DNA of 64,000 nucleotides from PLanc-01 sp034678485. GTDB taxonomy: Bacteria; Planctomycetota; Phycisphaerae; Sedimentisphaerales; Anaerobacaceae. Position 1 is the stretch's first letter. Each line of letters starts with the position of its first letter. Positions 53,241-63,115 of this stretch are shown one piece after another. The notes beneath the pieces are model-generated. The model was not told the origin of the DNA and did not search any database. It worked only from the letters and a program-made list of their open reading frames with translations. Where the stretch lies: NCBI GenBank assembly GCA_034678485.1, contig JAXDBU010000113.1, forward strand, positions 1 to 64,000. Reading direction: 5' to 3'. Both the position numbers and the translations under genes were made by a program.

Positions 53241-54449
53241 ATGAGTACGCAGATCGTAGAGCAGCTCAAACAGTTGAGCCGGGGGACCGTGGAGATCTAC
53301 ACGCAGCAGGAGCTGGGCCAGCGATTGAGCGAGGCCGCCCAGTCGGGTCGGCAGATGCGAATCAAACTGGGCCTGGACCCGACCAGCCCGGACATCCACC
53401 TCGGCCACACGGTGGTCCTGCGGAAGATGCGGCAGTTCCAGGATCTCGGTCACAAAGCGGTGCTCATCATCGGCGACTACACCGCCCGGATCGGCGACCC
53501 GACCGGCCAGAACACGACCCGGCCCATGCTCAGCCCCGAGCAGATCGAGCGGAACGCCAAGACCTACTTCGAGCAGGCGGGCAAGATCCTCGACACCTCG
53601 CCCGACAAGCTCGAAGTCCGTCACAACAGCGAGTGGCTCGCGGACCTCCGGCTGGCCGACATCATCCGCTTAGCCGGCAACATGACGGTCGCGAGGATGC
53701 TGGAACGCGACACCTTCGAGCTCCGTTACAAGAAAGGCGACCCGATTGGCGTCCACGAGTTCCTCTATCCGCTCATGCAGGGCTACGATTCCGTGATGGT
53801 TCGCAGCGACGTGGAGCTGGGCGGGACGGACCAGACCTTCAACAATCTCGTCGGTCGGGACCTGCAGCGAGTCAACGGCCAGCCGCCGCAAATCGTCATC
53901 ACCAGCCCGATCCTCGTCGGACTCGACGGCAGGGAGAAGATGAGCAAATCCAAGGGCAACTATGTCGGCGTCACCGACGAACCCTCCAACATGTTCGGCA
54001 AGATCATGAGCGTCTCCGACGCCATGATGGAGAACTACTACACTCTGCTGACCAACCTGCCCACCGACCGGATCGCGGAGCTGACCGACCCTGCCAGGAC
54101 CCATCCGAAGCAGGCGAAGGTCCTGCTGGGCAAGACCATCGTTGCCCAGTTCCACGGCCGAGCGGCCGGGGACGCGGCCGCCGCGGAGTTCGACAAGGTC
54201 TTCGCCCAGGGCCAGCTCCCGGACGACATGCCGGAGGTCGCCTTGCCGGCGGAGGCGATCAGCGTCAAGAATCTGTTAACCACCTGCCAACTGGTTGCAA
54301 CGGGCGCCGAAGCCAAACGCATGGTCCAGCAAGGCGGCGTCGGCATCGACGGACAAAAGGCATCCGACGCCAACGCCGAGATCACCCCGCGCGACGGCAT
54401 GGTCGTCCAGGTCGGCAAGCGACGATTCGCCAAGCTGCGCGTCAAATGA
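53241..54449 (+). CDS. tyrS: Tyrosyl-tRNA synthetase
   Basis: A 402-residue class I synthetase. The HIGH-type motif is DIHLGHT, the KMSKS motif is GREKMSKSKGNYVGV. Tyrosine-binding region LIIGDYTARIGDPTGQN; DVELGGTDQTFNNLVGRD also matches. A C-terminal S4 domain (AKRMVQQGGVGIDGQKAS) binds tRNA. ATG 53241 fits the family start; frames beginning at 53151 lack homology. No unusual residues seen. Confidence 0.96.
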   Translation: MSTQIVEQLKQLSRGTVEIYTQQELGQRLSEAAQSGRQMRIKLGLDPTSPDIHLGHTVVLRKMRQFQDLGHKAVLIIGDYTARIGDPTGQNTTRPMLSPEQIERNAKTYFEQAGKILDTSPDKLEVRHNSEWLADLRLADIIRLAGNMTVARMLERDTFELRYKKGDPIGVHEFLYPLMQGYDSVMVRSDVELGGTDQTFNNLVGRDLQRVNGQPPQIVITSPILVGLDGREKMSKSKGNYVGVTDEPSNMFGKIMSVSDAMMENYYTLLTNLPTDRIAELTDPARTHPKQAKVLLGKTIVAQFHGRAAGDAAAAEFDKVFAQGQLPDDMPEVALPAEAISVKNLLTTCQLVATGAEAKRMVQQGGVGIDGQKASDANAEITPRDGMVVQVGKRRFAKLRVK

Positions 54450-54465
54450 CTCACCGCGGCTCTCC

Positions 54466-54500
54466 GTCATCCTGAGCGCAGCGAAGGACCTGGCATAGAG
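54466..54500 (+). repeat. TCATCCTGAGCGCAGCGAAGG half-repeat
   Basis: Short element between tyrS and the next gene, of the same family as 10288-10399 and 25698-25750. Confidence 0.6.
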
Positions 54501-54516
54501 CAGGAGACACATCGCC

Positions 54517-55296
54517 ATGCAACAGACAAGAAGGGCACTGCTGTTCACTCTGGCGTCCATCGCTGTGGCAGGCGGCTGTCACGCCACAGCGGTCAGGCGT
54601 CAAGCTCCCCGGACGCTTCGCGTGCTCACGTACAACATCCATCACGGCGAGGGCACCGATGAACGGTTCGACTACGACCGGCTCGCCGGGGTCATCAACG
54701 GGCTCGCGCCGGACATCGTCGCGTTGCAGGAAGTGGACTACGGCACGGAGCGGGCCTCGGGCGTCGATCAGGCAAAGCGGCTCGCCCGCCTGTGTCGGAT
54801 GCACTACGCGTTCGGTCAGGCCATGCCCTATCAGGGCGGGCAGTACGGCGAGGCCATCCTTTCTCGCTTCCCCATCGAGAAGACCGTCGTTCACCCGCTG
54901 CCCTATCACTCCGACTTCGAGCCGCGGGCAGCCGTCGAAGTGGTGATCCGCCCCGCCGGCATCGGGCGACTGGCGTTTGTCGGCACGCACCTGTGTCACC
55001 GCAGCGAGGAACTCCGCATCCAGCAAACCCGCCGGCTCAGCGAGTTGTTCCCATCAGAGGATGGGAATCCCGTAATCCTGGCGGGCGACTTCAACGCCCG
55101 TCCCGGCAGCGAACCGATGAACGTCCTGCTCAACAGCGGGTGGATCGATGTCGTCGCACCGCGCTCGGTTATCGACTACGTCCTCGTCCGAGCTTGCGAC
55201 GCATGGGCGGTGAAGGAGGTCGTGATTGTCGATGAACCCGTCGCGTCCGATCACGATCCGGTTCTGGCGGTGCTCGAATGGAAGAGCGATGAATGA
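54517..55296 (+). CDS. Endonuclease/exonuclease/phosphatase family lipoprotein
   Basis: A 259-residue product. N-terminal TRRALLFTLASIAVAGGC gives a lipobox (Cys21). EEP core: LTYNIHHGEG, IVALQEVDYG, GEAILSRFPIE, VGTHLCHRSEE, ILAGDFNARPGS, DYVLVR and SDHDPVLAVL, all diagnostic of Mg-dependent phosphoesterases. Planctomycete secreted members are thought to cleave phosphodiesters or sphingomyelin-like lipids. RBS CAGGAG. Substrate unknown. Confidence 0.88.
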   Translation: MQQTRRALLFTLASIAVAGGCHATAVRRQAPRTLRVLTYNIHHGEGTDERFDYDRLAGVINGLAPDIVALQEVDYGTERASGVDQAKRLARLCRMHYAFGQAMPYQGGQYGEAILSRFPIEKTVVHPLPYHSDFEPRAAVEVVIRPAGIGRLAFVGTHLCHRSEELRIQQTRRLSELFPSEDGNPVILAGDFNARPGSEPMNVLLNSGWIDVVAPRSVIDYVLVRACDAWAVKEVVIVDEPVASDHDPVLAVLEWKSDE

Positions 55297-55321
55297 CGTC
55301 GCGTCCTGACGGCTCGCGTGC

Positions 55322-57169
55322 CTACCGCCGACGGACCTTGACCACGAACGCGGCAAACTCCCCACGAACCGGGACGCGGATTGCACCCTGCCGACAAATC
55401 ACCTTCGCTATCGGACTGCCGGACAGATTCTCCGGATCGAACAACTCCGCCGCATCGCCATCATCCATGAGCCCGACAGCTCGGACGACAATGGAGTCCA
55501 GCCTGCCCCAGTTGAAGACCGCCAGGTGGGCGCGGTTCCCGTCGTACCGATTCGGAAGAAGGAGGGACTTGCTATACTCCGTACGCGGCGTTTCGCTCGT
55601 GGGAAGCATGAGATTGTCTTCCCAGACCGCATCGCGATAACGGGAGGTCTCGAGTCTGCCATTGACTACGACGTTGCCGCGAATCTCGCAGTCTTCGTTG
55701 TAGGGCGCGGTGCCCCCAAGCTGCATGCCGACGCCGTAGAGCCAGTTTCCACACACCCGGATGCCCCGACTCGGGCGACCGCCTCCGACCAGGAAGGAAC
55801 CTCGGCCGTAGCAAATGTTCTCAGTGAGCAGGTAGTTGTTCACATGGGCCAGTTCCGACCCATAGGCGTGTATGGCGTAGCTGCCCTCGAAGGGGCAGGT
55901 CATAATGCAGTTGGAAATGGTCTTGATGCCGTCGTCGTTCTGCGTGTCGATGCAGTGGCCGCGACCTCGGTCCACGCCTTCCCAGCCGTTGGCGTAGATG
56001 ATGCAGCCGTAGATTTCCGGATCGAGTTCCTCCTTCCAGCAACTGATGCCTTGACTGCAGTGATGGATGACGAGATTGATGTACTTGCAGTGGCTGCCGC
56101 CGTGCGTGTGCAGGCCGCCGTCCGGTCTCCTCGAGTCGCGAGGGTGCGTCCCGACGCCAACCGGTTTCTGCGGCAGAGGCTCGGACACGAAGATCTCCAG
56201 ATCGCGGATATAGACATACGACGAAGGACTTCGGATGGACAGCCCGCCGTCGATTCGAGCCTTCTGATAAGCAGCAGGCTCGATACAGATCGGCGCGTCG
56301 GCAGCGCCCTTCAGGCGGACCTCGAACAGCTCGTTCGGCCGCCTCCGATAGACGCCTTCGAGCAGATAGATCGTATCGCCCGGCCGCACTCTCTGCTCGC
56401 CATTGAGGGCCGACGCAAGATCCCACGGGGCAGCGGATGTACCGGGATTATCGGTCTTTCCGTGGGGACTGACGTACCAGATGCTCCCTGTTAGGCGTCT
56501 GTGCACCCGGCGATAGTCCAGAATGGGCGTCCGCCGGGGGATCATGATCCGATCGAAGTCGATGATTCGGCCGTCCGCCACCAATTCGATTTCGATTCTC
56601 GCCCGATGCTTGAATCGGTTTCGAGTCTGGCCGATAGCTGGAGCCCATGTCATTCCATCTTCGGAGATCACGACGTACTCGGGCAACGACCCGTTCGGCA
56701 TCCTGATCGACTCCGGCCAGGGAGGTCCGACCGGCAACATCCTGCCTCCCGGCCTCTGGGCAGAGCTGCCGTAGACCGGCGTGTAGATTCGAACGACCGG
56801 TTTGTCGTTCGCGAACAGTTCCCCGCTCCCGTCGCCGGGGGTTTCGACATTGCGGACCCGCAGCGGGGCGCCGCTGCTCTTGAGTTGAAGGATGGCAGGC
56901 CAGATACCGTCGAATTCCTCGGGCGTCTGGAAGGCAATCTCGTACACGTTCTCTCGAACGTCATCGCCAATCTCGAACGTCCTGGCCCGATCCCTGCACG
57001 GCTCCAACAAGTTGGGCCAATCCGACGGCCAGACGCCTCGTTCGCGAACAGACACGAAACTGGAGGCTGAGGCGCCCCGAGGGAAGACCGTCGCAACCCA
57101 CGCGACGAGAACAACCACATTCTTCACTGTACACACTGTTCCGACCCCATGCCTCTCCCGGTACGCCAT
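55322..57169 (-). CDS. Secreted right-handed parallel beta-helix protein
   Basis: About 615 residues. A hydrophobic leader (NVVVLVAWVATVFPRGASA) suggests export. After an N-terminal region of about 220 residues comes GSIWYVSPHGKTDNPGTSAA and a parallel beta-helix (DAPICIEPAAYQKARIDGGL; IHHCSQGISCWKEELDPEIY; GHCIDTQNDDGIKTISNCIM; HVNNYLLTENICYGRGSFLV). This is the pectate-lyase-like DUF1565/NosD-type fold, often a polysaccharide lyase or epimerase. Catalytic residues are not identified. Start uncertain: ATG near 57169, GTG 57199 and an internal GTG before KNVVVL are possible; none has a good RBS. Confidence 0.8.
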   Translation of the reverse strand: MAYRERHGVGTVCTVKNVVVLVAWVATVFPRGASASSFVSVRERGVWPSDWPNLLEPCRDRARTFEIGDDVRENVYEIAFQTPEEFDGIWPAILQLKSSGAPLRVRNVETPGDGSGELFANDKPVVRIYTPVYGSSAQRPGGRMLPVGPPWPESIRMPNGSLPEYVVISEDGMTWAPAIGQTRNRFKHRARIEIELVADGRIIDFDRIMIPRRTPILDYRRVHRRLTGSIWYVSPHGKTDNPGTSAAPWDLASALNGEQRVRPGDTIYLLEGVYRRRPNELFEVRLKGAADAPICIEPAAYQKARIDGGLSIRSPSSYVYIRDLEIFVSEPLPQKPVGVGTHPRDSRRPDGGLHTHGGSHCKYINLVIHHCSQGISCWKEELDPEIYGCIIYANGWEGVDRGRGHCIDTQNDDGIKTISNCIMTCPFEGSYAIHAYGSELAHVNNYLLTENICYGRGSFLVGGGRPSRGIRVCGNWLYGVGMQLGGTAPYNEDCEIRGNVVVNGRLETSRYRDAVWEDNLMLPTSETPRTEYSKSLLLPNRYDGNRAHLAVFNWGRLDSIVVRAVGLMDDGDAAELFDPENLSGSPIAKVICRQGAIRVPVRGEFAAFVVKVRRR

Positions 57170-57311
57170 CGGCCGCCATGTCCGGTGCCGACATCGCACG
57201 CTTCGTTTGCTATCGGCATCACAAGGGCTGGGGTTTCACTAAGTTGTCAAGGAAATTACCGGGCAGCCCAAGGCGATTCCCGTGATGTGCCCGAGAATGC
57301 TGCTTTTTCCC

Positions 57312-57340
57312 TTGAAGACATTGCTGTTTCCGTGTACCTA
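57312..57340 (+). promoter_or_regulatory. Possible promoter of the CE15 gene
   Basis: TTGAAG (57312-57317), 17-nt spacer, TACCTA (57335-57340), 49 bp before the ATG. Confidence 0.4.
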
Positions 57341-57389
57341 TCTGGTCGTGAGTCGTGCACGTACCCAACGATACAAGGAGGATTCACAC

Positions 57390-58673
57390 ATGTCGAGAAG
57401 TCTCGCTTTCCCCATCGTATCAATCGCCCTGGCGATGGCAATCCTACCGCCGATTCTGCGGGCGCAGGAGGCCAATTACGACGAGTCGAAGGTGCCGGCG
57501 TATACGCTGCCCGATCCGCTCGTCTGCATCGACGGCACGAAGGTCGCCGACGCGGACACCTGGCGACAGAGACGCCGGCCGGAGATCCTCCGCCTGTTCG
57601 AGGAGCACATGTATGGCAGAGCGCCCGGCAAGCCCGCGATCATGACCTTCATGACCACGTCCGTCGACAAGAAGGCCCTGGGCGGTCTGGCGACCCGCAA
57701 GGAGGTGGTCGTCTACTTCACCGGACGCGAGCAGGACCCCAACATGACCATCCTGATCTACCTGCCCAATAGGGGTCCGAGACCCGCTCCGCTGTTCGTC
57801 GGCCTGAACTTCCAGGGCAACCATGCGATCCACACAGACCCGGCCATCACGATCACCAGGAGCTGGACGCGAGAGGGAAGCAACCATCGTGCGACCGCCG
57901 AATCCCGAGGCAGGGCCGCCAGTCGCTGGCCGGTCGAGCGAATCCTCGAACGGGGCTACGGTTTGGCGACGATCTACTACGGCGATATCGATCCCGACTT
58001 CGACGACGGCTTCAAGAACGGCATTCACCCCCTGTTTTACAAGGAAGGTCAGACCCAACTGGCCCCGGACGAGTGGGGCTCGATCGCGGCTTGGGCCTGG
58101 GGTCTGAGCCGGGCGATGGACTTCTTCGCAACGGATTCCGACATCGACAGCAAACACATCGCGGTCATGGGCCACTCCCGGCTGGGCAAGACCTCGCTAT
58201 GGGCCGGTGCGACGGACGAGCGATTCGCCCTCGTGATCTCCAACAACTCCGGCTGCGGCGGAGCCGCCCTCTCTTGCCGGGCCTTTGGCGAAACCGTCCA
58301 GCGGATCAACACGGTCTTTCCCCACTGGTTCTGCGACAACTTCACGAAATACAACGGCAAGGAAGGCGATCTGCCCATCGACCAGCACATGTTGATCGCG
58401 TTGATGGCCCCCAGGCCGGTCTACGTCGCCAGCGCCGAGGACGACCGCTGGGCCGACCCGAAGGGCGAGTTCCTTTCGGCCCTGCACGCCGGGCCGGTCT
58501 ACAAGCTGTTCGGGCTCGAAGGTCTTCCGGTCAGCGAGATGCCCCCGGTCAACCAGCCTGCGATGGGCACGATCGCATATCACATCCGCACCGGCAAGCA
58601 CGACGTCACCAAGTACGACTGGGACCGCTACATGGACTTCGCGGACAAGCACTTCGGGCAAGACAAGAACTGA
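57390..58673 (+). CDS. CE15 glucuronoyl methylesterase-like enzyme
   Basis: A 427-residue product with a signal peptide (SIALAMAILPPILRA). Family landmarks: RRPEILRLFEEHMYGRAPGK, nucleophile Ser263 in VMGHSRLGKTSLW, NNSGCGGAALS, and His404 in TGKHDVTKYDWD; the acid may be Glu350 (SAEDDRWADP) or a noncanonical one. CE15 enzymes cut ester bonds between glucuronoyl side chains of xylan and lignin alcohols. RBS AAGGAGG, ideal spacing. Followed 19 bp later by an AGE epimerase, so the two form an operon. Confidence 0.92.
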   Translation: MSRSLAFPIVSIALAMAILPPILRAQEANYDESKVPAYTLPDPLVCIDGTKVADADTWRQRRRPEILRLFEEHMYGRAPGKPAIMTFMTTSVDKKALGGLATRKEVVVYFTGREQDPNMTILIYLPNRGPRPAPLFVGLNFQGNHAIHTDPAITITRSWTREGSNHRATAESRGRAASRWPVERILERGYGLATIYYGDIDPDFDDGFKNGIHPLFYKEGQTQLAPDEWGSIAAWAWGLSRAMDFFATDSDIDSKHIAVMGHSRLGKTSLWAGATDERFALVISNNSGCGGAALSCRAFGETVQRINTVFPHWFCDNFTKYNGKEGDLPIDQHMLIALMAPRPVYVASAEDDRWADPKGEFLSALHAGPVYKLFGLEGLPVSEMPPVNQPAMGTIAYHIRTGKHDVTKYDWDRYMDFADKHFGQDKN

Positions 58674-58692
58674 GAAAGTACGAGGAGCAGTC

Positions 58693-60000
58693 ATGGGAGA
58701 GATCCGATTCGCGAGAATCGTATACGGAGTCTGGGCAGTCCTTCTTGCAGCATGTGTTCCGGTTTGCGCAGCCCCTCAAGAGAAGCAGACTGCGGACAAG
58801 TACGTGCCGCGGCTGGAGAAGATCCTCACGACCAATATCGTTCCGTTCTGGCATGAGAAGAGCCTGGATCGCACGAACGGCGGGTACATCATCAGCTTTG
58901 ACGCGCAGGGCAAGCTCAAGGAGCCGGTGACCAAGATGATCGTGACGCAGGCCCGCCAGGTGTGGCTCTTCTCCCGACTGGCCCGCGCTGGGTACGAACC
59001 CGCCGAGAATCTGGAGGCCGCCAGAGTGGGATGCCGGTTCCTGAGAGACAGAATGTGGGATGCTGCCAACGGGGGCTTCCACTGGGAGGTCGATGTCACG
59101 GGCAACCGTGTACTCAGACCCAACAAGCACCTTTATGGCCAGTCCTTCGCGCTCTACGCCATGTCCGAGTACTACCTGGCAAGCGGCGACAAAGAAGCGG
59201 GGGATTTCACCGTGCAGCTCTTTAATCTGCTCGAAGAGAAGTCACACGACAGGGTCCACGGCGGCTATGTCGAGTACTTCAACCCCGACTGGACACCAAT
59301 CATGGTGGGAACGCCGTCGTACATGGGGGCACCGGCGGGTCTGAAGCTGATGAACACACACCTGCACCTGCTCGAAGCCCTCACGACGTTCTACCGGGCG
59401 AGCAAGCTGCCCCTGGCTCGCGAGCGACTGCTGGAGCTCATCAACATCGAGAGCAACACGGTCGTGCGAAAGGACCTCGGCGCCTGCACGGACAAGTACG
59501 AGCCCGACTGGACGCCGCGATTGGATGGCGACTACGCCCGCGTCTCCTACGGCCACGATATCGAGAACATCTGGCTGCTCATGGACGCCTGCGACGCGGC
59601 GGGCGTCTCGAACTGGCCCTTCGTGGACCTGTATGAGACGCTCTTCAAGTACTCCCTGCAATACGGCCAGGATGAGCAGAACGGCGGTTTCTACTACACA
59701 GGCAGGTTCCGCTCCCCCGCCGACGACCGCAGCAAATCGTGGTGGGTTCAGGCCGAGGTGCTCGTCAGCTCGCTGCGGATGTACAGTTACACCAAGGACC
59801 CGAAGTACCTGTCCGTCTTCGAGAGGACGCTGGACTTCGTCGAGAAGAGCGTCGTGGACTGGAAGGTGGGCGAGTGGCACTCGACCGTGACCGCCCAGGG
59901 TGTCGCCCAAGGCGACAAGGCCAATCCCTGGAAGGCGGGCTACCACAACGGGCGGGCAATGATCGAGTGCATCGAGATCCTCAAGGCGTGGAAGAACTGA
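58693..60000 (+). CDS. N-acylglucosamine 2-epimerase (AGE) family, exported
   Basis: A 435-residue product with a signal peptide (VWAVLLAACVPVCAA). The alpha6/alpha6 barrel shows WHEKSLDRTNGGYIISFDAQ, KMIVTQARQVWLFSRLARAG, HLYGQSFALYAMSEYYLA, YGHDIENIWLLMDACDAAGV, KSWWVQAEVL and the late His motif GEWHSTVTAQG. This matches cellobiose/mannobiose 2-epimerases better than GlcNAc epimerase. Conserved catalytic histidines are plausible in YGHDIENIW and GEWHSTV. RBS GAGGAG. It acts outside the cytoplasm, downstream of CE15, consistent with hemicellulose processing. Confidence 0.9.
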   Translation: MGEIRFARIVYGVWAVLLAACVPVCAAPQEKQTADKYVPRLEKILTTNIVPFWHEKSLDRTNGGYIISFDAQGKLKEPVTKMIVTQARQVWLFSRLARAGYEPAENLEAARVGCRFLRDRMWDAANGGFHWEVDVTGNRVLRPNKHLYGQSFALYAMSEYYLASGDKEAGDFTVQLFNLLEEKSHDRVHGGYVEYFNPDWTPIMVGTPSYMGAPAGLKLMNTHLHLLEALTTFYRASKLPLARERLLELINIESNTVVRKDLGACTDKYEPDWTPRLDGDYARVSYGHDIENIWLLMDACDAAGVSNWPFVDLYETLFKYSLQYGQDEQNGGFYYTGRFRSPADDRSKSWWVQAEVLVSSLRMYSYTKDPKYLSVFERTLDFVEKSVVDWKVGEWHSTVTAQGVAQGDKANPWKAGYHNGRAMIECIEILKAWKN

Positions 60001-60040
60001 GCAGAGCCGCGACGCCATGTGCTCCATCCCTGCTGCGCGG

Positions 60041-60313
60041 TTATGACGTGCCCCCGCTCGCCCGTCGGCGTCTTGCCTGGGCCCGAAGCTCGCGTCGATG
60101 CAGGCATAGGATCTTGCGAATCGCCCGGCGAATCCGACTGTTCGGCTTCGCTTCCGTCCACGCCCAGAGCCGATTCTCCAGGAGAATCCGCAGCCCGAGA
60201 AACTCCAGACCAATCAGGATCAGCCACGACCCCGGCGACAAGGGCGTAATCAGCGCCAGGAATCCCAGGACAATCAGGATCACACCAACGACCGTCCGCC
60301 CAGCTTTCTTCAT
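60041..60313 (-). CDS. PGPGW-type small membrane protein
   Basis: A 90-residue product with two hydrophobic segments (VVGVILIVLGFLALITPLSP and SWLILIGLEFLGLRILLENR) joined by PLSPGSW, a variant of the PGPGW motif. The C-terminal half is very basic. ATG 60313 has RBS GAGGG. Function unknown in this family. Confidence 0.8.
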   Translation of the reverse strand: MKKAGRTVVGVILIVLGFLALITPLSPGSWLILIGLEFLGLRILLENRLWAWTEAKPNSRIRRAIRKILCLHRRELRAQARRRRASGGTS

Positions 60314-60364
60314 TCGAGCCCTCGAACCGCTACACGGTCCCGGCCGCTCGCGGCATCAGCACAA

Positions 60365-62248
60365 TCACCTGCGCCGGGCGAGGATCGCTTCGATCTCGCC
60401 CATGGTCCGGTTCATCACCGCCATCGTCTTCTTGAACGGCCCCGGCGTCGTCATATCCACGCCGGCCTCCTTCAGGATCGCGATGGGGTAATCCGAACCG
60501 CCCGCCGAGATCAGACGCAGGTACCGCGTCGCCGCATCTTCACTTCCGCCAAGCGTCTCTTCCGCCAGAGCCGTCGCGGCAGTGAACGACGTCGAGTACT
60601 GGTACACGTAGAAGTTGTAATAGAAATGGGGGACATAGGCCCATTCCACAGTGTATAGATCATCAATGACACAGACGCCCTTGTCGTGACCGTAATAGTC
60701 GCGAACGATCTGGGCGTAGAGCTTCGTGAATGCGTCGCCGGTCAGGGGCTCGCCCCGCTCGGCCATCTCGTGCATCCGCAGCTCGAACTCCGCGAACTGC
60801 GTCTGGCGGAACACGGTCCCCTTGATTTCGTCGAGGTAGCTCATCAGCAGCGACAAGCGCACGCCGTCGTCCTTGATTTCACTCAGCATCTTGTGCATCA
60901 ACAGCGTCTCGTTGAACGTCGAGGCCACTTCCGCCACGAAGGTCGAGTAGTGCGCCAGCGGGAACGGCTGATTCCTGTTGGAGTAGAAACTGTGCAATGC
61001 GTGTCCCATCTCGTGGGCCATCGTGCTGACGTCGTCGTACCGGCCGTTGAAGTTCAGCAGGATATAAGGGTGCACATCGTAGGCACTGCCATTGGAGTAG
61101 GCGCCGGACCGCTTGCCTGGCGTCGGACAGACATCAATCCATCGCTGCTCGAAGGCTGCCCGGGCGGCTTTGCGGTAGTCCGCTCCGAGCGGCCCGAGGC
61201 AATCGAGGTACAGGTCCCGTCCTTCGTCGAACGTGTACTTCAGGTCGATCCCGTTGACCACGGGCGCGTACAGGTCGGAGTATCTCAGCACGTCCACTCC
61301 GAGCATTTGACGCCTAAGCCGTAGATACCGGTGGAACGTATCCAGGTTGTCGCGGACGTTGCGAATCAGGCTGTGATAGACCTCGACCGGGATATTGTCA
61401 CGATCCAGGGCACGGTGCAGACACGATTCGTAGTTCAGCGACCGCGTGTAGAAGATATGGGTCTGCAAGTGTGAGTAGAGTTGGACGCCGAAGGTCTGCC
61501 GGAACTGGTTGATTGCCGACCAGAAAGCCTGGAACACCGCCTTGCGGTCCTGTCGATTGGTCGAGGCGCGATGCAGCGCATAGCCGGACTTGTTCAGCAT
61601 CGCGACCGTACCGTCGCTCAATGTAATCTCAGGGTACGGCATCTCCGCGTTGCTGAAGACCGTATAGACCGAGCCGGGACCGTCGACAATCTGTCCCGCT
61701 CGGGCCAGGATCTGCTCCTCCTGCTGGGAGAGGGTGTGCGGCTTGCTGCGAAGCACGTCGAGCAGGTACATCCGGTACACCTTCAATCCCGGCTCGGCCG
61801 CGATGAACCTCTCGACCGTCTGGGCGTCCAGGGCAACCAGCTCGGGCTCGATGAACGAGGCTCGCGTGCTGTACTCCGTCGCGAGTTGCTCGATCTGCTG
61901 TTTCATCGCCAGGTAGGTTGCATTCCGCGTATCCTGGTCGGACTTCATGTGCGCGTAGCTGTTCAGGCGTCCGAAGGTCTTCGCCATCTCGCTGTTGAGC
62001 GTCAGACACGCAAACAACTGCGGAGGCGAATCGGTGAGCTTGCCCTTGTAGCCCAGGACCTCGTCCAGCCTGCCCGCGAGATCGGTCTTTGCCTGTCGCC
62101 ACGCGTCATCGGAGGGATACAGGTCTTCGAGCTTCCATTGATGTGCGGCGGGAATGTCCGCCCGCTGCTGCATCTGTCCCCGCCCCTCCACGGCTGCCCA
62201 GGAAATCACCATCATCATCAAACCACCCAACAGTCCAAATCGTTTCAT
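60365..62248 (-). CDS. pepF: Oligoendopeptidase F (M3B family)
   Basis: A 627-residue product with a hydrophobic leader (GLLGGLMMMVISWAAVEG), so it may be exported, which is unusual for this family. Zinc motif HEMGH gives His412, Glu413, His416, with the third ligand Glu440 in FVAEVASTFNE. Other M3B marks: PYILLNFNGRYDDVSTMAHE, DLYTVEWAYVPHFYYNFYVY and GGSDYPIAILKEAGVDM near the end. It hydrolyses short peptides. RBS AAGGGGC. The 62249-62370 gap has a CTGCGGGC/GCCCGCAG inverted pair and nothing else clear. Confidence 0.93.
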   Translation of the reverse strand: MKRFGLLGGLMMMVISWAAVEGRGQMQQRADIPAAHQWKLEDLYPSDDAWRQAKTDLAGRLDEVLGYKGKLTDSPPQLFACLTLNSEMAKTFGRLNSYAHMKSDQDTRNATYLAMKQQIEQLATEYSTRASFIEPELVALDAQTVERFIAAEPGLKVYRMYLLDVLRSKPHTLSQQEEQILARAGQIVDGPGSVYTVFSNAEMPYPEITLSDGTVAMLNKSGYALHRASTNRQDRKAVFQAFWSAINQFRQTFGVQLYSHLQTHIFYTRSLNYESCLHRALDRDNIPVEVYHSLIRNVRDNLDTFHRYLRLRRQMLGVDVLRYSDLYAPVVNGIDLKYTFDEGRDLYLDCLGPLGADYRKAARAAFEQRWIDVCPTPGKRSGAYSNGSAYDVHPYILLNFNGRYDDVSTMAHEMGHALHSFYSNRNQPFPLAHYSTFVAEVASTFNETLLMHKMLSEIKDDGVRLSLLMSYLDEIKGTVFRQTQFAEFELRMHEMAERGEPLTGDAFTKLYAQIVRDYYGHDKGVCVIDDLYTVEWAYVPHFYYNFYVYQYSTSFTAATALAEETLGGSEDAATRYLRLISAGGSDYPIAILKEAGVDMTTPGPFKKTMAVMNRTMGEIEAILARRR

Positions 62249-62370
62249 GTCTGCCCCTTGTCACTGTTCGAACTGTAGGCATGGTAAACGACCCATCTGC
62301 GGGCCGCAAGACCATGCCCGCAGACAATCTCAAGTCGTGAGGAAGATGCTGCGATGTGCGAAGAGTCCGG

Positions 62371-62888
62371 CTAAGGGGCGCCGCTTGATGCTACTTTGGG
62401 GTAGAGATAAAACGCCGGTATGTCGATCTTGCGCAGTCCTCTCGATATACAGGGCCGGTCCTGCCACGCCAGCCAATAGCCTGCTTCGAGCACCACGAAA
62501 CCGTTGACATCATCCAGGGATCTGCCGTGCAGGTGGAAGGCGAACCTGCCCTGCTCGTCTGTGCGAGTGGCATGACATTCGGAGCGATTGATGCTCAGGC
62601 CGGTGCGCCCATGAGCATAGATGGTCGGCAGCCTCTCCGGGGCCCAGGAATACTCTCCCGAGGGACTCACCAGCACCTCGACGTCGCACATGGGTTCGCC
62701 GGTGGCGCCGTGAAGGACCTGACCGTGATACACCGGGTCGTGCGACATAACCACCCGATCGACAGGCAAGAGGACGCCGAGTTGCCGTTCTCACCCACTT
62801 GGAGACGCAGGCGAGGCACGTCCGAGTATGTCGCCGATGGCTGTTCTGGAAGAACATAGACAGGACTGCTGCGCGGGTCGCCTTGCAT
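62371..62888 (-). pseudogene. Carboxypeptidase-regulatory-like fragment, frameshifted
   Basis: Two frames joined near 62790: MQGDPRSSPVYVLPEQPSAT through VPRLRLQVGENGN in one, then LGVLLPVDRVVMSHDP and VYHGQVLHGATGEPMCDVEV in another. VYHGQV...TGEP is the start of a carboxypeptidase-D regulatory (CarbopepD_reg) domain, usually part of much larger planctomycete proteins. One missing base would restore a continuous frame. It lacks a signal peptide and catalytic domain, so it looks like a truncated remnant. Confidence 0.5.
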
Positions 62889-63115
62889 CTCTTTTCAGAA
62901 GTTTTGTCGCCTCGCGGCGAGATTCACCGGTCTTGCGGCTAAACCGCCCTCTGCCATCCGTCGATAAAGGGCACAGGTGCAGGGTGTGGCGTGCACACCG
63001 ACAGCAACATGGAGATGGCGTGGGGCACACCTTCGGGTGATAGCCGACGATCAATGACGACAAAGCCCGAATAGCTGCGGCCGAGAGGCACGCAGTCGGG
63101 CGGGAGGAGCATATC

